From contig NC_066316.1 of assembly GCF_022539315.1 (NCBI RefSeq), positions 101,488,179 through 101,552,178 of the forward strand: a stretch of 64,000 nt of DNA, in the 5' to 3' direction. The notes beneath the pieces were generated by a model. It worked only from the letters and a program-made list of their open reading frames with translations, searched no databases and had not been told where the DNA came from. Made by a program: the position numbers and the translations under genes. Below, one piece after another: positions 51,061-64,000 of the stretch. This DNA is from Serinus canaria (Eukaryota > Chordata > Aves > Passeriformes > Fringillidae). How positions within the stretch are numbered: position 1 is the first letter of the stretch; every line of letters starts with the position of its first letter.

Positions 51061-54000
51061 GTTAGGCAGGGATCCCATCCCCCTCTCGCCCGTGGCCTCT
51101 GTTGTGATGTGGGGGGAAGTGGGACGGGAGGGTTTCTGTGTGGTTCTGCGACTCTGAACCCTGGAGTTTGGAGCTTCACATACATTTTTTTTGTGTTTCT
51201 GGCTTTGCAGAAGGCAGCGCTTCCTCAAGACGTCAAAACCAGATCTGAGCCCATTCACAGCTCGTGAAAATACTTTGTACTTCCTCTTGCTGTGCTGAGG
51301 GTTAAATGAGGTTAAAGTCGCCAGAATGGCTGTGCAGCGCTTGGTTTCCCCCTTCCCCAAAAGCCAGTCTGTGCGTCATTTACAGTGAGAAAGCAAGAAA
51401 AGAAAAACAAAACAAAAAGTGACAATATTAGAAGTACAGCTCAGAAATACCTGCTCAGTTGTTCAAAGGGCTTTGCTTGCTGAGCTCTTTAAATGTGAGA
51501 AGCTGTGATGCTGACCACAAAGCCATCACAGCTCCGTGCCAGTGAACCTGAGAGTTCACAGCTGCGTTCTGCCTCGGGCAAATATGTTGAGGAGAGCTGT
51601 GTGCTCAGAGAGGTGTGATTCTCATGAATAAGGCAAGTTTTGGAGCGCTGCGAAGCGGAGTGGTTTGGTGGAGCTGTGAACATGCAAGGCCTGCTGCTGC
51701 CTTGACCCTCTGGCCTGTCCCTCCGTCTGAGCAAGCAGTCCAAAGCAGCATGACTTTCATGATTTAACTTCTTCCCTTTACCCAGGCTTGATCCAGATGT
51801 CCTTGAATTGTTCTTTTTTTGGTCTGAAAATTCCAAATTGTCTAGTTAGAAAATAATTCAAGTGACATACTTAGTCTATTAAAAGGCTGTGTCTCTGTTG
51901 CTGTAGCACATTTAGTATAGCTACCCTTACAGCACCCAGCTTAGTAGAACACTGAGCTGCTGGCTTGCATTTTTACCCACAAGTCTCAAAGCACCTTTTT
52001 AAAGAAGTAAATAGCATTGCTCCACTTTCAAGCAGGGAGAACAGTCACATGGAAAACTTGAACCAGGAGAAAGAACTGAACCTCAGATTCTCAGCTAACA
52101 ACGTAATGTCCCCTTTTAATTATTTTTCTGGGGCATGCATTCTGACTGCTTTTATAATGGTTGTGTCTTGAACTGGATGCTTTTACAAAAGAAGAGGCAG
52201 CTGCCACCCATCTTTTGGAAATATCCTAACTCTATGACTGCATGCTATGTATGCTCTCAAATTGTCTGTACTGAATACATCCAGAACTCAGCCAGAAGAA
52301 TCTTTTTATTCTGTATACTGGTAATATTTAGGAATTAGAAAAATCCAACTTTTAAATCCTGCCAAAACAAAGGGACTGCTAGATGTTGATGAAGTGAACT
52401 GTAGAACATCTACATGTAGTGTCACATACTACCATAAGACTGTAGTTGATCAGCCTGTAGGGGAAATGGCAGACGAGTGATAGATTTCAGATTCTCAGCT
52501 TTGGACAATGACGTTAAAGACCAGGAAACAATTATTTAACTGCCTACTGGCATAGTACCCAAGCCACAACTGTCTGTGTGAAACTGTTACCTTCTTGCTT
52601 GTGTAAGACAAAATCAGTTTGCAGCACATTGGGTAGGGATCAGATTCCTCAGTAAAGTAATTTCTTATCACATAGACTCTGTGAATGATCTTACATATCA
52701 GCTAGTTTTGCTTTGAAAAGATTCAGGATACCCATGATTTTCTGTCTTATCTCTGCTAGCCCCATCCCAATACCTCAAGTACCCTAAACTTTGTCAGGTT
52801 AAAGGATGTGCTTGCATTTACACTGGCAAATTTTACCTCTAAATTTGGGTATTATATACAGACACCTCTATTTCTTAGACATTATTTAGGTGTCTAATCT
52901 GCCATTACAGGCAGTACTAAAGTCCAGGTCTGGTGCTTTCATGAAGTGGTTTCAACATCACAAGAAGCAGGTAGGCATCTAAAGTCAGTTTTCTGGTGAA
53001 CAATGCAATGAGCCAGCCAGTAACAGTCTGGTTGTCGCAGTTTAAAGCCACCCCAGTCCTAATCCATGGTGGGATAAGCACAAGCATCCAGAGATTTTGA
53101 AGTCACCCTTGGGTATCTTGCCTTATTTTCTACTCATCTTCCAGAAGCACCTGCAGATCCTGTGACCTGTAGATGTAGGTCAGAATGCCCATTGCTACCT
53201 AAGTGAATCTGCCATCACTGCAATGGAAATTTAAGTCACTTAGCTAAAGGCACCTGCTGACAGACCTCCAAAACTTAGAAGTCTGAATCTCACACTGAAT
53301 CCCATCCAAACTGATTTGCAGTCTGAAATCTGAGAGGATTTTTACACATTTTATTTCATGGGTATGACAATGTATATACAACCAGTTGCCATGACTTAAC
53401 TGGAACATAGGAGCATAGCAGCAATCTCTGGAATTTTTTAGGTGCTGGTCTTAAAACATCTGCTGAAATTTGAATGATGACATAGATTCTTTTTTAAAAC
53501 AGGAGTGATTCATAAAGGTCATCTGCAATACTTGTATTTTTATCTACCTGGAACAGGGCTGTTTAGTCTTTTGTAGATTATGGTGCCTTGCAAGTCCTGA
53601 AACTCATTGCTTTATGCAGAATTGCATTCAAAATCACCTGGATGCAACCAGCAGTCTCCAAACAGATGGGCAAATGACTTCTCAGCTTTTGATGTTTAAC
53701 TTTCTAAGCAGAACTAATGTATTTATCTAGCACTTTTCTCCAGTATTACATGTGGGAGTTTATTTGTAGAATAAAGGGAAATCTTCCTTAATGCTCATTT
53801 TAGCTCTGTGCAGACTGAAAGGAAACAGGTTATTACAAAGAGCATTTTGAGGAAAAGAAAGGTTTAGAGCTCTGTTCAGAAATTGCCAAATTCAAAGGAG
53901 AGGGTCTTTAATTTCAGTGCCCATTCTATCAGCCTCTTAATCATTTCCTCAGTCTGGAAGCCCTTTATTTTTGTGGTTAACAGAGAAAAAAAAGGGATAA

Positions 54001-54213
54001 TTATATATTCTATGAAGTAAATTATACGAATATTCAATACGGTCCTGTCATCACTTGTATAATTCACAGTACCACTGATATTGTTTGCAATGGCAACTTG
54101 TGAAGAGGAACCTCAGTGCTATTTTATAATTTAGGGATAGAGTCTTTTTCGGTTATGTGACTGAAAATTAGGAATGAAGCCAGTAGCTTCCAAGACACAA
54201 CAAACCTTGGAAT
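51061..54213. other. Intergenic sequence upstream of CYRIA
   Basis: No gene recognised. The first part is the shore of the CpG island. A well-formed plus-strand splice acceptor (TTTCTGGCTTTGCAG, ending near 51210) could belong to a divergent transcript; see findings. The rest is AT-rich with no named repeat that I can identify. Confidence 0.7.
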
Positions 54214-54521
54214 AGAGGAGAGGAGAGGAGAGGAGAGGGAGAGGAGAGGAGAGGAGAGGAGAGGAGAGCGAGAGGAGAGGAGAGTGAGGAGGAGAGGATG
54301 AGGAGAGGAGAGGAGAGGAGAGGAGAGGAGAGGAGAGGAGAGGAGAGGAGAGGAGAGGAGAGGAGAGGAGAGGAGAGGGACGGAGCGGAGAGGAGAGGAG
54401 AGGAGAGGAGAGGAGAGGAGAGGAGAGGAGGAGAGGAGAGGAGAGGAGAGGAGAGGAGAGGAGCGGAGAGGAGAGGAGAGGAGCGGAGAGGAGAGGAGAG
54501 GAGAGGAGAGGAGGAGAGGAG
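54214..54521 (+). repeat. (GAGGA)n polypurine microsatellite, about 308 bp
   Basis: An almost uninterrupted run of GGAGA/GAGGA pentanucleotides with a few interruptions (GAGCG, GAGTG, GGACGG, extra G or missing bases). The plus strand is nearly all purine and the minus strand nearly all pyrimidine, so it can form a triplex (H-DNA) and is probably length-variable. The 75-codon Arg-Glu-Gly-rich open frame inside it is an artefact. Confidence 0.98.
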
Positions 54522-57500
54522 TTAATCTATAATTTTACAACTCCGAATTGTTTCTGAAATTGTTTCCTATGGAAGAACAGTGCTGCTGTGGTTTTGTCAG
54601 TATTTTTCTCTCCTGTCAAAGAACCAACCATTAGTAAGGAGCTAAACTTCCTCATCTCAATTGTCTCAGGTATCTTCAGCATGAAGGGTTTTTTTCCTCA
54701 GAGCACACTAAGCCTTGACTGTAGTAACTCCCAGTTTCTCTCTTGTATCAGGTGGCATGTGACATTGGCAGAGGCATGGGCAGCCAGCCCTTTGCTGACA
54801 AGGGACCAGCCATGGCAGGTCAGAGCAGCTACACCACTCACCAAAAAACACTGGAGTCTCATCTGAATACAGCTCTAAGTCTGATCCCTGTTTATCTATC
54901 TGTTTGGAAGTCAATGTATAGGATATATAGTCCCCTTTTAAAGACATGTATACAACTTGAATGGCAAACAACAAAAATTTAATTATTTTATTAAGTATCT
55001 TCATTAGGCATTTAATGCAAATTAAACAAATTTACTCATTAAAGTGATATAGTTTAACTTCTGGTACATGCTTTTAAAAATATTGATATGCATGTGTACA
55101 GCTTAAAAGTTGAGATTTATAAAATATAATGCTTCAAATAAAGATAAATTATATTTTTGTCATTTTTAGCAAGTCAGAATAATATACATTAAATAGGTTT
55201 GTCAGTGTCATTGTATAGAAATTGGTTAGATCCTAGGACTTTGTTATGGTTTTGAACTATAACTACGCAGATATTAGGCATGGACACAGCATCATAACAG
55301 TGTTTCTATACATTGATAGATGCTTGTTGTTATGGCTGTAGCACTGAAAATCATAAAAAAAAACTAACAAAAAACTTACCATTTAAATTCAAAAGTTTGT
55401 AAAGAAGCAAGCATGGAATACTCACTTTGAATGCTGCTTCTACAGTAAAACCTCAGGGTATTTTAGTAGAATTACATTGTACAACCATTAGTTCAGATTC
55501 GCTTGAAGTAAAATTCCTTTTGCCAAAAAAATATTAATAATTTCAATAGCTCGCTGGATATGTAATGTTTCATTTATCACTGTTAATGTTAATAAGAAAA
55601 TGTCTTAAGTTCCAAACTACTTTAAGCTGGTCGGCACAAACCCATTTTCATTTGCATCGAGCAAGATGTATCCTGGCAACCGTATATTTTTGGATTCGAA
55701 ACAATTTATTCTATTCATTTTATGCAAATGAGGTAACCAATACTGCAGGAATCATGAGAATACAGGATGGATAACTTCCATGCTTCAGAGCTATAGATAG
55801 ATGATTAGGAACTTATGTGAATTAGATTTTTTAAAAATAATCTGTTAGACATTTTCTTTGGTGTACTTATCTAGCTTAAATGTGTATCTGGCATGATTCA
55901 CATATTTTTTTACTCAAACATGGAAAGCAAGCAGCAACCCCACCTGAGTCCTATGCCATCATGGTTATCCCAAACAACAGCCCTGCTTCTTCTCTGTTAT
56001 TTTCTGTGTTGAAAATCCTGTATTTTTCACCAAACTCACAAAGAACTTAAGCAGAGAAGCAGAAGAGCAAAGGCTCCCAACATTCCCACACCTAGGAATG
56101 CTGACTTGAAAGCTTGAGAAGCTAACACAGCATCTACAGCAACATGAAGTGCTATATATATGTGTTATATCGTGTGTGAATGTCATTGAAAGGACATTTT
56201 TCAGAGAGCTGTCTTCTGGTTTTGGTGGCTATGTGTCAGTTATTTTTTTTACATTTGCTAGAGAAGGCAGCTTACAGAAACCTGTGTATCTTTGGTATAT
56301 TACAGTATTTCAAAACAAATTTTTAAAATTTTTGGTAAGATCTGTGGAGTTCATCAGGGACAAAGCTTGTTTATAGGAATGTACCATTTATAATACCCTA
56401 TAAATGCAGAATACTTATAAAAATTTATTATTCTTTCCTGTTTTTTTTAATTAGTGTTCCTCAAGAGCTCTCAGCCTGAATCAAAATCGTGGAGTGTGAA
56501 TACTCTGAACAGCCAGGCCTATGTGGTTCCTTTCAAAGCAGCAACAATAGATGAAGCTTTTTCTAGCAGCATGGCTGGTAAGCTGAACCACAACCCTACA
56601 GCTACTCCTCAGTGAACATGATAGCTGTTGTTGTTCTACTCCTAAAATTGTATTCCTCAGCTGACCAGGACTCTGTTATATCCAGAATAAATTCAAGTTA
56701 GACCACTGAAATGGTCCTCAGTCACATTTGCTGTGCTCATGTCAGAGTTAAATGTACATTTAGCAAGACAACTGTACTGAAGCAACTCCTGAGCCACTGA
56801 ACTCTAGGTGGCCTAGGACCCTTCTTTCAATTTACATTCATATAGCTACTGACCAACACAATATTCAGAATATGCTTCAGAAAATAAGCAGTAGAGCTTT
56901 CCTTGAGTACAAGAGGCTCTTTCAAAGGAGAGGAGGACAGAGCTGATGGAAATTTCAGCCATCTAATTTTGCTCCATTGCTGGGTGGCAGTCACCCAACT
57001 TCAACTGAGCTGAAATCTTTGTAGGTAATTTAAAAGGCCAGGACTCCAATTTGAAGATGTATGAAGTGATGAGAAATTGTTATAGGAAATTACACAAGTG
57101 GTTTGAAGTAACAGTTGGGTTGCTAAATTAGTCTTTTGCAATAGGAAAAGCCAGGCTTTGAATTCCCCATAGTAGTGTGGATCCAACTTTTGCAAAATCC
57201 ATATACATGAATGCCCATTGTTTATAAACCAATTCCCCAAGCCTCTGTTTTTCAGACAGAAAGAAGGGTAGGTGTCCAACTAGACTATGCCCAACTGGAA
57301 ATGTACATGAAAATCTTGATTCTGATATTTCCTAATTCCTAAAATCTTAACTTTGCAGCTTTAAATACTGTTTTTACTGAAAGCTTTATGTATGCAGGAC
57401 CATTGTTTAAAGAATACATCAAACCAAATATGATTGAATACCCTGTCTTGCAATAACTATTTGGAAAGGATTTGCAGGATCCAGACCCTCTTTTGCAAGA

Positions 57501-58825
57501 GCATTAAGGTGTGAATGGATGTCATCTTCTCAGTTCCATTATATTGGTACCATCACATCGCCACTCATAGCTTGCCTCTGTTTATTGTCCCCAAAGATTT
57601 GTGGGGGTGATTTGCTACTGTAGTCAAAATTAGACAGGTTAGATGGAACAGTTTAAGTGGTAGTCCTCTCCTGGATTGCTCCATTTTGGCTGAACCATAT
57701 TAAGATGTGCTCACCCTGTCAGCTCTAGAAGAAGATATGAGTAGATGTGACAGCCTCCAGCACAGTATGGAGAGAGATGGGCTGATTGTCCCTGGAGTGG
57801 GCATCTGCTTAGTGCCCAGCAAACTCAAGGTTCTTAAAAAGCTGAGTTCTCCTACAATAATTTGGCTCTTCTCCTATAGCAAATAACTTAAAGCACATGC
57901 TATAGCTTTTATCAAAGTCACTTGAATTTGTCTGTTCTTTTGTCTATCAGGATGTATAAAAATTGCTTGGTGTAAATCTAGTGAGTTTTTTTCTGCAGGA
58001 CTCTTTTTTATCTTTGTCCATGTTTCCAAAATTTAGAACATCTATACTACATGCAAGCCGGTAAGAGACTGACCTCTCTCTTTTTTTTATTTATCTGAGA
58101 ACAAGGAAGATAAGTTTAAAACTGTCTTACATGTCATTTGACAAAAAAAAAAAAAAATCCTCACATTCCTATAATAATTTTTTTCACCTAAAATCTGAAG
58201 AATCAGGAATGCCACCGCTTTAAAAAGGAGTGAAAAAAATTCAAAGAAAATATAAGTGTATCAGTACTGTTAAATTCCATTTGAGATGGCGCCAACATGA
58301 AAACAATTTAAGCTCTATGCAATTTAGACTTTCCAAGCCTAGACTATCACTTGTCAAGCGTGTAATACAAACAGCACAGCAATGGAAGTGTTAGGAACAT
58401 TGAGATGATGCTTTCCTTACTTCCAAAAAGTGCATTATTCTTTTTTTTATCTTATTAGAATTAGAATTATTATAGCTCATATACTGTCCTTTGGCTAGAT
58501 GATGTTAAAACTACTTTTAAGAAAAGTAGACATTCTTAGTAAAGTATTTTGGCCTTTTTTGGCATCTGAACTAGAAAAGCTGAACATGCTCTTCTGTGTT
58601 CTCTAAATAACCTTACATCTCTTCTTACAACCACTGAGTCTATTTGTAAATGAAAAAAATCTCACTAAATTGAAAGGTAAATACAGCAGTAATTATGGAA
58701 AGTCAATAGTCAGCAGTCAAACAGATTTTATAATGAACAGTAGTGAATTTTGAGTCAATTATAAGGATAAATGTAAGGTTCATTTATATGTGTGGAAAAA
58801 GACCTGTGTCCACAAAAAACTGAAA
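54522..58825. other. Intergenic sequence, right part
   Basis: AT-rich with no gene supported. One short splice-bounded open frame at 56455-56577 on the plus strand is listed as a finding. A poly(A) run lies near 58143. Confidence 0.7.
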
Positions 58826-59120
58826 AGTCTTAGGCTCACAGGATCATAAAGTCCTGTTGGAAGGGGTCTCAGGGAGTTTCTAGCCCAACATCCTATTCCA
58901 AGTAGGTCAACTCAGACCATATTGCCCTGGTGTTTGTCCAATTGGATCTTGAAAACCCTCAAGGAAGTAAAGTGCACAACCTCTGTGTGAAAGCTGTTCT
59001 GCTCCTGACTGTCCTCGTGTTGAGGACACTGCCTTACAACCAGTCTGAACTTGTGTTTTCAGCATACATGTTGAAACTCCTCCACCTGCCATGCACCACT
59101 CAGGAGAGCCTGGCCCTCTC
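58826..59120 (-). mobile_element. CR1 LINE 3' fragment, antisense
   Basis: On the plus strand it begins with GGCTCACAGGATCATAAAGT and GTTGGAAGGGGTCTCAGGGA, the reverse complement of the CR1 3' end. It continues through GTCCAATTGGATCTTGAAAA and CAGTCTGAACTTGTGTTTTC, typical of the CR1 3' region. It is old and diverged, 5'-truncated, with no coding capacity. Confidence 0.85.
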
Positions 59121-59290
59121 TTAGAATCAATCACAGAGTGGTTAGGGTTGGAAGGGACCATAAAAATCAATTCCACAAGGCCATGTTGCTCAGGACTTGA
59201 TACAACTTGGCCTTGAAGAATTTTAGGGATGCAGAAGGGATGGCTCTTCTTGATAACCTTCTCAAGGGCCTTAGAGAGCTGTTATTAGTT
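59121..59290 (-). mobile_element. Second antisense CR1 3' fragment
   Basis: A new CR1 3' end starts at about 59121 with AGAATCAATCACAGAGTGGT and AGGGTTGGAAGGGACCATAA, then a GCTCAGGACTTGATACAACT stretch. Its presence directly after the first fragment shows either two insertions at one site or insertion of one into the other. The end is approximate. Confidence 0.82.
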
Positions 59291-62200
59291 CCCACTTAGT
59301 AGAGATAAGCAACAGATAGTAAAACTTTGCCTCATTTCCCCCATCAAATGCTCTGATTAAGAAATAAATATCTTATGCCCTCTCACTTTCTTCTGTTTAC
59401 CCAATAACATCACCTTTCCTAATCTCATCCCCCTCCCTGTTTTATCTTTGGAGATGCATTCATCCCAAAGCCCACAAAGCCATCTTCCTTGATGATGTTG
59501 CCTTGAGCTTTCATTCTGGGGAGAGGAGCTTCTCACCCTGGTGACAAGAGCTCAGAGGGCCTTGTTGCATTGGCACTGCTCTTGCAGTGGTCCTAGTTAG
59601 ACATCTGCAGTTCTGCCTTGTAGAGTGATTTCAGTTCATCACTTCATTGCAAAATAAAGTATGTTTCAGACAACAGGTTATGCAAGCAGTCTTTTCTAGC
59701 TCATTAATGGAGCTAGAAAATAGAAAACTATTTCTCTCATGACAAAAATTCTGCTCATTCAATTGTTAGAGGAGCAACTGAGCACTTGAATTATAGAACA
59801 ATTGATTTTGCAACAAATGAAACTTAAAAAGGGAATGAAGCATATTCTTTAAGTCTTTCAGTGTATTATCTTGTATTATCTTCATGTCTTCGCTTAGAAT
59901 AAGTGGTTGCTGCTGCTTGTACCCCTTTAAGAAGGATCTGTTAGAACCAAGAGCTCTGTCTCAGTGCAGCCTTAACAAGAAAATGCTTAACTGCACCACA
60001 GCTTCCATCAGCATGAAAATTGAAAAAAGATTAAAAAATTTCCAAGAGAAGACAGCCTCTGTGTCTCAAGGATGGCACAGAAGAAGTCAAGTAAAATAGC
60101 TTTTCTTGTCATCATTACTAGATCAAATCCCAGGCATATCTATCTGCATCACAGAGTTTGAAATTCAGTTAAAATCTGGAGGGAAAATGTGATTTAGTTG
60201 CATGCTAGTCTTCCTAGTAACACATGCAGAGCAGAAAAGAGCCCTGCCTTTTTCTGAGGTTCAAGATGAGGGAATGAATTTCCTTTCTGTGTGTTCTATT
60301 TGTGCAGCCATGATTACAGATGGTATTTTCTTTATCCTGAAAGCTCAGCAATAATAGAGAAAGCCATGCAATTGACAACACTTAATGTGCCATTAGAGTT
60401 TTTTCCTTCCCAAGCATTAGTTTGTATCACATTTTGTGCTGAATTGTACCAACTCCTTCCCACCAAGTGCAGCATAAAGAGAAGGCCTAATGCAAAAGAG
60501 TCAGTGAGGTAATTAGTATTTTATTCAAACAAGCAGGTTCAATTCATGCAGTACCAAATAAGCATTTCCAGCTCTGCTTCCCTGACAATCTCCACTATTA
60601 ATTGAGCACATCTAGCTTGCAGTTTGCTGAATAGCACAAAGATGACGCCATGGGCCACGCTGCTGCACATGGCTTGCACTCCATTGATTACCCTGCAGCA
60701 AACAGAGGGAAAAAAAGGAGAAGGTTAAAAGTTGTATTTTAACCTCTTAATGGCCATGAAACCTACAGAGTTTAGGGTCTGTTTCAGGGTTTCAGTATCT
60801 GGCAGTAGCAGCTTTCAGATCTCTAAAGGGTTCCTCTCCCTTGGAGGGGAGCTACCCTGTGAAGCTCGGGGAGAAGCACAGATATGCATATTCAGTCCTG
60901 GGCACAATAGCTCCATTCTCACTGTCAGGTCAGCAGTCAAGTTCAGTGTAACTCCTCCTTCTGTTTCTGAATCAGGACTTTATGGAAATGCTGAGGATTT
61001 TTAATAAAGCAACTCTGCTGTGAAACAAATCTGCCCTTCGTGACAGCTCTTTGCTAAGCAGCGCCACTGCAAAGCTTATTAAGTCAAAATTTTAAAGTTC
61101 AAAGGCAGCATCAGGTTTCAGTAGGCGTCTCTCCTCATCTGCTCTTCACAGCAATATAATTTGCTACCACCCATATTTTTATTACACAAGTAACGTCTAC
61201 AAGCTCTTGCTGTTGTAACACTCGATCTATTTTAGTGACTAGTGAACCATTCACACTTTTTTTTTTTCCCAAAGCTAGAACTTCACATCTTTATACTGAT
61301 TCTCAGCCTTTTCGATCCTAAATTCAGGTGCACTCAATGGTTTCTAATTGGTGGCAAGCTCTTCCATAACCCTGGAAATGGTCATTGTCAGTGATCCATA
61401 CCACTGCACAAAATGAAATTCATGCATCACAGAGCAGAGAAGAATATTATTCCATGTTTCTAAATTCAGTCATTCATATGAGCTGACTTATGGTCAAATC
61501 TTGCTTCACAGGATATAATTTATCATGCGGGTAAATGACATCCTTTTAAATTTTAGTGTTATAGCCTTTGCAAAAGAACAGTTGCAAATTCTGGGGCGGA
61601 AATCAGCATCCAAAATTTTCATTTTTAAAACAAAGATGCAAAGCTTGCCATTTCTTGCAGCACTCAAATTAATAGTTATTTTCTTATTGTTTTTTAGATA
61701 CCCTAAAAACATTTTTTTAAAAGTAATTTTTGCACCGATTCATGGGAATTTCTCCTGGTTTTAGATTAATTTCGGTGCTTTGAGTTGCAATCACAGTGAG
61801 CACAGTTTTTTAGTACAGAGGACTTGTAGGAGAGTTAAGTGCATGGAAAATTATTTCCCTTAAATTTCCAGTTCCTGTGCTGCCCGTCTGCAGACAGGGT
61901 AACTGTGAGCCCTGCAGTTCCCCCATTGTTAAAAAATCCAGTCACTGGCTTGCATGTCGTGTCTCCAACCCAGTGATTGTGTCTCAGGGTCCATTTTATG
62001 AGGATTTATTAATGCAAACTTACTGCTGTCCTTCTTTATCCCACAGTAATCCTATAGATAGCTGCTGAGGATCACTGTCCAATGCCACTGGATGTTACTC
62101 CTCTGTCCAGGAATCCTTCCTCAGCCACTGCCAGAAAAATTAATCTTAAGTCATAATTAAAAGGTTTTGGAAAAAGTATTTTGAAGACAGCCAGTCCTCT

Positions 62201-64000
62201 CAGTGAGTAGAATGCAGTGGGTTAAAAAAACCCCAAAAAAACTGGGCTTTTTTTAATTACACCAAATAATTCTTCATAATCCTCTATGATCAAGTCCATA
62301 TGTGATCAGTGGACTCTGTAGAAGCTGGGTGGGTAGATCTGAGGAAAGATTTCATTGATACATTTTTTCCCAGGGTAAACTCAGCTTTTTTTCTTTTTTT
62401 TTTTTTTTGTGAAAATTTCCATTTTGTGTGCAGGAAGTTTTCACTGAAAGAGCTTTGGTATCTGAAATGGCATGTGGCATATCATGGGAGGTGACAGTAG
62501 AGTAAATAGGATGCGTGCTAATGAAAGTGAGTTTCCTTCTACACAGTCATTACTTTTGTCATGCTAACTTTCCATATCCTGTAAATATGAATCTCACCTC
62601 GAGCAGGAAACACATGTGCACACGTTCTTGTCATAGAAAAAAATGATAGAAGGCAACGTTAGTTGGCACTGAACGTTTAGTCTGCAGTGTTTAGAAAAGT
62701 CACAGATATACCACAAGGAGATTTTATTTAGAAAACATGAAGCATAAAGTTGTAAAATAAAAAATGAAAATAAGCTGCAAAATTAATTAGATTTTCTTAA
62801 ATAAACCTGAGTGTTCCCTTTTCTTCCAGTTGTAACCATTTCTTGAGCATATAACAGAACCTCCAAAACCCTCTAATAGTGAGGATTCAACTTTGAAGTC
62901 TTAAAATGATATGTATGAAGTCTTAAAATGTTATGATACTGTATCTACATAGACACATAACTGTCAAGGGTATGTTTATGTTAGTGCAGGCTGATAAAAC
63001 CCCAACTGCAAACAAAGTACTTGCATGTGTACAGTGACGTGTGTTCCTGTATATACAGAAATATTAAAACTACTTTAAAGCACAGCAAAAGCCCATAACT
63101 TCACAAACAATTGTTCTCAAGGGGACTTTATACCTTGCACAGAAAAACATTGCACAGATTGTATTTTAATAAAGTTTGGGAGTGGAACTTCAGGGAGCCA
63201 TGGGAGAATCCAATGAAGAAAATCTCTGGTAGCTTTAATTACTACCTGCATGCAGCAAGGAAAAATGTGACTCCATTCCTGATTTCCCATTCACAGCTGG
63301 AGCATTAGGACTGTGCTGTGCTATGTGCATCTCAGCAAGTCATAATGGCTGTCATGGCCTGGATAAGTTGCTAAGAACAGCAATAAAGGGCTGGGAAAAT
63401 TGACATAGCTATAGCAGTGATATGTGCTATGAAGGAAAGAAAAAAAAGAAATTTCACAATGTATTTCACTAAATTGTGTTGTGATTATAGAAATCTTTTT
63501 TTTTTTTCCTGTAGCAGCTGTCACCTCAAAACATATAGGTGATGCTCGTAGTGTAAGTGCAAGTTGTATTTGTGACTGAGACTGAAATTAGACATCTTAA
63601 TCTGGAAAGTAGTTTTAAAAATCCCCACTTTATTTCACAGATACCACAATATTTCATCAGATGTGCTTCCTACAGCCTTGGTTGAAACCTTTCCTTGAAA
63701 TTACTATAAATTTAGAGCAAGCATCTACAAATCAAGCCCATTCTAGGAACCAGGAAGAGACTCTCTGCTTCAGCCTGGTGATGAGCATAAGCTGTCAACA
63801 CCTTCTTCGTGCCCATGGAGGGTGGGAGCAGAGCTCTGCCTGCCAGCCCAGCCTCTCCTTGCGATCAAAGCTGCCCTGGAGGTCCCCTGCAAAGGACACA
63901 GCCTATTGAGTGAGCATATTGTTCATTCATTTTCTGCAGAAGGCACCTTGAGGAGGGCTGGGAATCTCTGTGTTTCAAATGAAGTGTCATAGAGCAGCAG
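59291..64000. other. Intergenic sequence at the right edge
   Basis: No gene recognised. It contains T-runs near 61258 and 62392, a 22-base direct repeat of GAAGTCTTAAAATG at 62895-62908 and 62917-62930, and a higher-complexity stretch at about 60540-60720 that could be a conserved non-coding element. Open frames here have no recognisable domain. Confidence 0.7.

Noticed and set aside
49793..51360. Open frames of up to 357 codons on both strands in the CpG island
   Set aside because: Stop codons are rare in GC-rich DNA. The translations are Pro/Arg/Ala/Gly-rich with no domain, and the region is better explained as the CYRIA promoter and exon 1.
54298..54525. 75-codon Arg-Glu-Gly repeat open frame
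   Set aside because: It is a translation of the (GAGGA)n microsatellite.
1..64000. CRISPR arrays, operons, phage or other prokaryotic systems
   Set aside because: The window is spliced vertebrate DNA. The tandem repeats present are micro- and minisatellites without spacer structure or cas-like neighbours.

Overview
The window is vertebrate, almost certainly avian and probably passerine. The base composition is AT-rich with long introns and no bacterial gene layout. It contains several CR1 LINE 3' ends, a tRNA-Ile-headed SINE with a CR1-like tail (the architecture known from songbirds as TguSINE1), a probable avian endogenous-retrovirus LTR, and one conserved animal gene.

That gene is CYRIA (FAM49A, the CYFIP-related Rac1 interactor A), on the minus strand and filling roughly positions 1 to 50,700. 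Eight coding exons were reconstructed by hand from splice sites and reading-frame continuity. They lie at 14213-14282 (start codon), 6242-6363, 5229-5334, 4072-4208, 3910-3987, 3522-3638, 3348-3427 and 1736-1862, and encode residues 1-279 of an expected 323. The last coding exon (about 44 residues) and the 3' UTR must lie beyond the left edge. A non-coding first exon sits in a CpG island at about 50.0-51.1 kb, with a clean splice donor at 50614/50613. It is separated from the start-codon exon by an intron of about 36 kb.

The large 5' intron (14.3-50.6 kb) holds two adjacent CR1 copies (18.66-19.87 kb), a GC-rich 20-bp minisatellite abutting an antisense CR1 (24.5-25.2 kb), the SINE (27.2 kb), an AT/TTTA microsatellite (37.6 kb) and an LTR-like repeat (39.1-40.1 kb). 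Right of the CpG island (51-64 kb) is upstream intergenic DNA. It has a 308-bp purine pentanucleotide array (54.2-54.5 kb), two antisense CR1 tails (58.8-59.3 kb) and no gene I can support.

I found no previously undescribed multigene system. The observations most worth checking concern expression of CYRIA. First, an 84-bp intron with a weak donor has no in-frame stop, so its retention would add 28 residues just before the Rac-binding arginines. Second, a well-placed upstream ATG would, after splicing, give a 20-codon uORF that overlaps the main start codon. Third, a G-quadruplex-capable repeat lies in the promoter island.
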